From: Papiliotrema nemorosa
Taxonomy: Eukaryota; Basidiomycota; Tremellomycetes; Tremellales; Rhynchogastremaceae
DNA length: 64,000 nt
Assembly: GCA_032158125.1 (NCBI GenBank)
Contig: JASKOT010000023.1
Location: 124,001-188,000, forward strand
Reading direction: 5' to 3'
The notes beneath the pieces were generated by a model. The model did not search any database, was not told the DNA's origin, and saw nothing but the letters and a program-made list of their open reading frames with translations. How positions within the stretch are numbered: the stretch's first letter is position 1; the number at the start of each line of letters is the position of its first letter. Position numbers and translations under genes: made by a program. Positions 59,058 through 64,000 of the stretch are shown in pieces.

Positions 59058-62000
59058 ATGCTTCGTCCCCGCCCACCGCTAATGCCCGGTCCATCGCATC
59101 CGACTAGACCTCGTGCTGGAGCCACAATGTCAGGTCAACCAGCACCAAGACGCGATCCGGTCGATGAGGGCGCAGCGGCAGGATCCAACTCGGATAGTAT
59201 AACTCTCGGACAGCTCAAAGCCCATACAGAGGAGATGAAGGAGAAACAAAAGGTACACGTAGCCTTTGATCAGCATGGGGCTGACGGTAGACATATCTGT
59301 TTGATTATCGTTATGACGATACGGATACACTGATGAATGAGCTGGAGGAGTTTTACCCCTATGTCGAGATGCCTGCGTTGCAGCAATCCCCACAAAAGTT
59401 CGCAGAGCGATACAAGAAAGGTGCGTCGTCATATTTTAGGAACACTGAAGACTGATGCTCCAGAATGGACAGAATCGACGTCAGCAGAGAGGAAACGGTT
59501 TATCGAATTACAACTTGAATCCCTCGAATCACCCAGACATGATATACGGCGAGCCAGTCAAGAGTCATTACTGTACATTTTGCAGGGTGAGCTCTATCTC
59601 TACATCACCTCGATATGGCTCATTTTTAGGCTGCTTTGGCGAGACTACCAGTCCTGAGATGCAACTGCACTGGGTGATCGACAATGCGAGGATCGTTCGA
59701 TCGGTGGATGGAGTCGCGACTCTGGTAGTAGCCCTCCGTGACGCATTGAGGAGATATCATGATGCTTCGTAAGACTTCGTGAAAGGTCTTGCTGACGTAT
59801 AGCGAAGCGGCAGCAGATCCTCAAGCGGCCTACAATCAAGGTCAAGGTCCGATGCCGGTCGATCCATACGACGATAGAAGCGCGGAATTGATGGACGTCT
59901 TGGCCATGTTGTATTTCATGGTCGAAGTTTTCCGGTCAGACGAAGATTTCGGCGAGGAGCTCAGTGAGTCGCTTGAGTGACAAGCAGCTGATGTCAGTGG
60001 CCATGACTCCACCGCTGCCTATTGTTCTCATGCAGATGATTGCGTCGCTCAAGGACAAGTTGCCGAAAGGTTTCCCGGTCAAAAAGGTCTTGTTGCTCGT
60101 CTGGAAGGTACTACTGGCGTGTTTGGGTGGGATGAAGGAGGTCTCCAAGGCGAAAAACCTAGCAAGGGAGGTCTCTGGCTTACCCACGGTGAAGAAGGGT
60201 GAGTCGGCAGAGGCCGCGTGTGGGTCTCGACTGATATGGTAGACTTCACAAAGTCGTCACCCTACGACATTACATCTTGGAGACGCGATACTTCAATCAA
60301 ATATCCCACCTTTGCGCCTCCACCTTCCACCACCGTATCTATTCCCAATGAAAAGCTCGCCGAAACCCAGGCACCCATACCTGCACGACCAAATTACCAT
60401 TCTACCGATATCCGACCGCCCTCACCCAGAACTATTGTGACCTTTCCGTTACCCGCAACGCCCGCTCCGTCGCCTCCGCCATCACCTGTGCAGAAGCAAA
60501 AGAAGCAGCAATTCCAAACAGACCCTACTAAACCTTTCGTCTTTCCTTACTCCCATGTGAACGGTTCTGGCGGCGCGCATAGCCTAGTACCTTTCGCTAT
60601 AGCAGAAGCTGATAGGCTTTACCATCAACACATATACGTCCCCTTATCACTGTATCAATTATGGCAGACGAGGGAAGAATGTCAAAAAGAGGAACGAGGA
60701 ATGGGCCAGGGAGGGTTGATTGGATTTGAGCGATCCGAATTTGACGAAGAGGAAGAAACGGATCAACAGTTTATGTTGGCGGAATGGAAGTACGAGGCTG
60801 AAGAGATGGAACAAGAAGCGAATGCGAATCGAGAGGGCGTCAAGGCGGCCAAAGAGAAGAGACTCGCGGCAAAAAGGTTACGGCGGGCGGATGCGATCTA
60901 TGTGAGTACGAGGGTGTTCGAGGCTGACTTGGCAGAAGAGCACTTTGCCCATTATGCAAAGCTGTATTGTAGTTTTGCTGAAACTCCTGCTTGCTACGGT
61001 GACGGGTCCACCGATCAATACCGCCAATGTCGACTACACAATGGCCAACCCGGCTTTCACCTCGCCCTCAGCCGAACATCCCGGTGCGTCAAACTATATG
61101 GAGGCCAAAAATCCAGTCTCACCAGCAGACGCACAAGAACGTCCACCTCCGGAACCTGCGCTTCCTCCTCCTTCAAAGGAGGAGATTGATATGAATCGAC
61201 ATCGGGAGATTACCAGTAAAGCGGTCTCTGCTATCCTACTTTTGCTTTTGAAATGGTTCAAAGTGTCGCGTATGTTTCTTTTACTCTACTGAGACCTTGG
61301 CTGATATCAGACGCGATGAAGGGGCAACTCTTTGCTCAACTGTTGTTTGATTCAAACTGCTTACTACTGGTACTCAAGATGTTTGGCTTGAACGACGTCT
61401 ATGTCACTGTACAAGCGAAGAACGAGATTCCAGAGATGAAGTGAGAATCTCAATCCCACAGGATTTAGCTGATGATTCAGCTTCTTCCGATATTGCCAAC
61501 TCAACTGTTCCAAGTCACCTCCTCGACCAGAAGAAGAGGTCTCACCCCTGCTTGCACCAATCAAACCGAAAATGTCCCCGGCGGTAGAAGGTGAACCGGA
61601 AACGGAGATTGTTTCAGAGTACTCTTGGAGAAACTTCTTCTCCGCCATCAACTTTTTGAAAGTGTTGCAAAAGATGACGAAACATCGGATCCATCGAACT
61701 TTTATGCTCACGCAGTACAAGTCTTCGGTAAGTTTAATGACGGGCGCCACGGATGGCTATTGATGCTGCAGCAAATCTTGAAGCGGGTCTTGAGGGTCAA
61801 CCACCCGATGATGCAGCTACAAGCGTTGAAGTTGATCAAGAGCCAGATGCCGCATTGCGGTCGTAAATGGAGATCAAGTGGGTGAACAGGAACGATGCGA
61901 GGAGATTACCTGACATTGACAGTGAACATGAAGGTGATCACCTCCATCTATCTCAACTGCAGACCTGAACTGCGCGACGACTACCTAGGCGGGAACGAGC

Positions 62001-62918
62001 AAGAGCTCGAACCTGAAGAGTCGCACGTGAGTTGCGTTGCGCACGAAAGCTGGATCGCGTCAACTGACGACTCTAGCCTCAAGAGTTGGCCTTGCGGTCT
62101 TTGATCCAGTTTTACAACAAGAGACATTATCCGACCTCTCTTGCTCCGCCACAAGGACATGAATCTCGCCACAACCGTTCCAATTCTATCAACGCCGTGA
62201 CACTGGATGATCCCGCGATACACCACCATCACCAATACCGCCTCCAATCCATGTCGGAACACGACGTCTTTCCACCCCGAAAGACAGACCTCGCCATGCC
62301 GTACAATCCAGACGTTATGATTGAGTTTTGGCTGCACGAATACGAAGATGTCTTGTACGAGGTATTTGGCGATGCAGAAACCCCAGACGAGGGTGATGAT
62401 TATGGAGTGAGAGGTGTGGCGGAGCGGGATGGACCTGCGTGGAAGATGCTGGGTGATCTGATGCGGTCCAGAGGAGGAGCGGATGAGGACGCGATCAGTG
62501 ACTCGGAGAGTGTGGTCACTGTGGGAGAGCTGGGAGAAGATGCCAGGTTGGATACGGAGCAAGGAGGAGAGATCAAGGAGAATCACATGGGGGAGAACAC
62601 GTGGGAGGTAAGTTTGACGTTGCCCTTGCATTGTCTTCTTTGGCTCATGTCCAGCACATGTCACCAAAGACATTGTCACTTTTACCCCGTTCACCGGCTG
62701 AGCGACGACGATCAAGCTCGTCGGGAAGTCCATTGCGACCCATCATGCTGCCTCAATTGGGTTTTGGGGGGTTGACGATATCTGATCCGTTTGATGATCT
62801 GGATGCAGAGGGAGAGGTGGATCTGCGTGGTCCCATGCCAATAGAGAGGGAGACTGGCGATGAGCAAGAGAGGAGTTTTGGTGCTGTCGACGAGGTAGAG
62901 TATGCCTATGGAGAGTAG
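59058..62918 (+). CDS. FAR11: STRIPAK subunit Far11/STRIP1
   Basis: Scaffold subunit of the striatin-interacting phosphatase and kinase complex, which controls cell fusion, polarity and mating arrest in fungi. The N-terminal N1221 domain includes FDYRYDDTDTLMNELEEFYP, GETTSPEMQLHWVIDNARI, LMDVLAMLYFMVEVFRSDE and SSPYDITSWRRDTSIKYPTF. A proline-rich stretch and a charged helix (KEKRLAAKRLRRADAIY) follow. The DUF3402 half has TLPIMQSCIVVLLKLLLATV, FAQLLFDSNCLLLVLKMFGL, INFLKVLQKMTKHRIHRTFM and LYLNCRPELRDDYLG-like text (YLNCRPELRDDYLG). The last part reads FWLHEYEDVLYEVFGD. More than ten introns; about 1,050-1,100 residues, normal for Far11. Stop TAG at 62916-62918. Confidence 0.9.
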
Positions 62919-63253
62919 GATGCTTTTTCCGGATCCGTCGGTGAAATTCGCCGCGCGATGTCCATCGGAGCCGACCGATATCGGGGGAATAGGGGGGGTG
63001 TCATCTCCCAGTCTTGACTCTGTCGTTACCATTCGACTGGAATGTCACTCTGGCGGCGTTTATGCACCTCATGGGTCACGTTCGACTCGCATCAGTATTG
63101 CATCTCATAGTGTTGTCCTTTTGACTGTTGATTATACTGAAAGCGATCCGTTGCTCATATCTAAAAACAGCAGAACGAGCTGTATTATACCTATAGAATC
63201 TATTCTCGAGTCAACGATCACGACTAGAACGATAAAACGACCTTTGATCCCCG
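62919..63253. other. intergenic, FAR11 to MFS gene
   Basis: Both neighbours are on the plus strand. No gene, RNA or repeat is seen. Confidence 0.45.
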
Positions 63254-64000
63254 ATGGAGGCCCCCTTTGCCCATTCATACCCTCGATCGCCATCACCCGC
63301 TCCTCCTATCCCCCTTCCCCGGTCCATCTCACCAACACACGACTCTGATACCATCCGCGATGTGCCTATCCCCTGGCGAGCCTTCTTCCCAATCCTCTTT
63401 TTCTGCTGTGCAGACGCCATGACGTACGCGGTGGTGTTCCCGTTCATAACGGATATGATCACTTCTTTCAACGTTCCGGAAGATAAGATTGGGTTGTATT
63501 CGGGATTCGGAGAAGGGGTGATGATGCTTGTAGAGGCGTGTATGGCTACTACATGGGCTAGGTTGGCAGATAAAAAGGGGAGGAGATGGTGTATGCTATG
63601 GGGGTTCAGCGTCACGGTCGTTGCCATGCCCTTTCTCGGGTTTAGCAAGGCTGTATGGCAGGTTGTCCTTTGTCGAGCGTTGCGTGAGTGTCCACACAGA
63701 ATGGGGATTTTGGTTGGGGAATTGACTTTTAGTCGGGTTAAACTCCACAGGTGTATTGGTCAAGATTTGCGCTACGGAGATTGGACATCCTTCGAATCGT
63801 ACAAGAATGTTCTCGATCCTCTCTCCAGCATTCGGCATTGGGTTTTTGGTCAGTACATTCCTCGGAGGAGAATTGGCCCATCCGTACGGACGTCTACCGT
63901 GGTGGTTGGGCGGAACGGTAGAATTGTATAGAGATCATCCGTTTGTTCTACCGTGTCTTGTCGTTCTCGTCTTGTGAGTTTTAAGCTGGTGTAAGGGGAT
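63254..64000 (+). CDS. MFS transporter, cut by window end
   Basis: Multi-drug or metal-type 12-helix exporter of the major facilitator superfamily. A Pro/Ser-rich N-terminus leads to TM1-2 ([25 protein letters not shown]), then [16 protein letters not shown], the loop 2-3 motif [17 protein letters not shown], and TM4 ([12 protein letters not shown]). After an intron (about 63684-63750) the second exon reads [20 protein letters not shown], a form of the TM5 motif, [20 protein letters not shown], and runs on to about 63975. The E-x-(6)-R-x-(10)-G-x-G-x(4)-FLGG layout recalls the ZIFL/Ycr023c-like transporters of fungi; substrate unknown. The C-terminal half lies outside the window. Confidence 0.8.

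Overview
This window is nuclear DNA from a basidiomycete yeast of the Tremellomycetes type (Cryptococcus, Kwoniella, Tremella and relatives). The reasons are dense packing on both strands, many introns of about 37-110 nt with GTGAGT-like donors and CTGAC/CTAAC branch sites just before the acceptor, and the gene content. The content includes an Itr-type myo-inositol transporter, CYP51, a two-DEP RGS protein, a chromodomain/coiled-coil protein, a STRIPAK Far11 protein and a DUF6699 protein. The species is not identified. All gene models are spliced by eye and rest on reading-frame continuity and family motifs.

Layout. 1-2.2 kb: C-terminally cut myo-inositol transporter (-). 2.6-6.5 kb: p24 cargo receptor EMP24 (-), RanBP1/YRB1 (+), prohibitin PHB1 (-). 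7-12 kb: DUF6699 protein (+), a seven-helix GPCR-like protein (+), a small mitochondrial glycine-motif protein (-). 12-14 kb: ERG11/CYP51 (-). 14.5-20.7 kb: a same-strand array of four clear paralogues of a family I do not recognise, plus one doubtful neighbour. 21.4-29.8 kb: three transcription factors (bZIP, Zn2Cys6, C2H2) with large non-coding flanks. 29.8-33 kb: gene-poor. 33-41.2 kb: chromodomain/coiled-coil/zinc-finger protein (-), glutaminyl-tRNA synthetase (+), RGS-DEP protein (-). 42-50 kb: glycoside hydrolases GH31 and GH36-like (both -) and a divergent sugar transporter (+), which look like an oligosaccharide-use cluster. 50-64 kb: DUF676 lipase-like protein (+), PHB2 (-), RRP4 (+), ASF1 (-), a membrane protein (+), holocytochrome c synthase (-), Far11 (+), and an MFS transporter cut by the window end (+).

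Most genes are unrelated housekeeping neighbours. Two groups look functional. One is the GH31-GH36-transporter cluster, whose divergent promoter carries inverted CCG/CGG motifs of the kind Zn2Cys6 activators bind. The other is the tandem family at 14.5-20.7 kb, which grew by local duplication and includes one member with an apparent frameshift.

The most unusual signal is how often conserved proteins can only be read if exons of 6-18 nt are spliced in. Examples are 6 nt in ASF1, 8 nt in the Zn2Cys6 cluster, 14+18+9 nt in a row in the DUF676 gene, 11 and 15 nt in the DUF6699 gene, and 14 and 17 nt in the GPCR.
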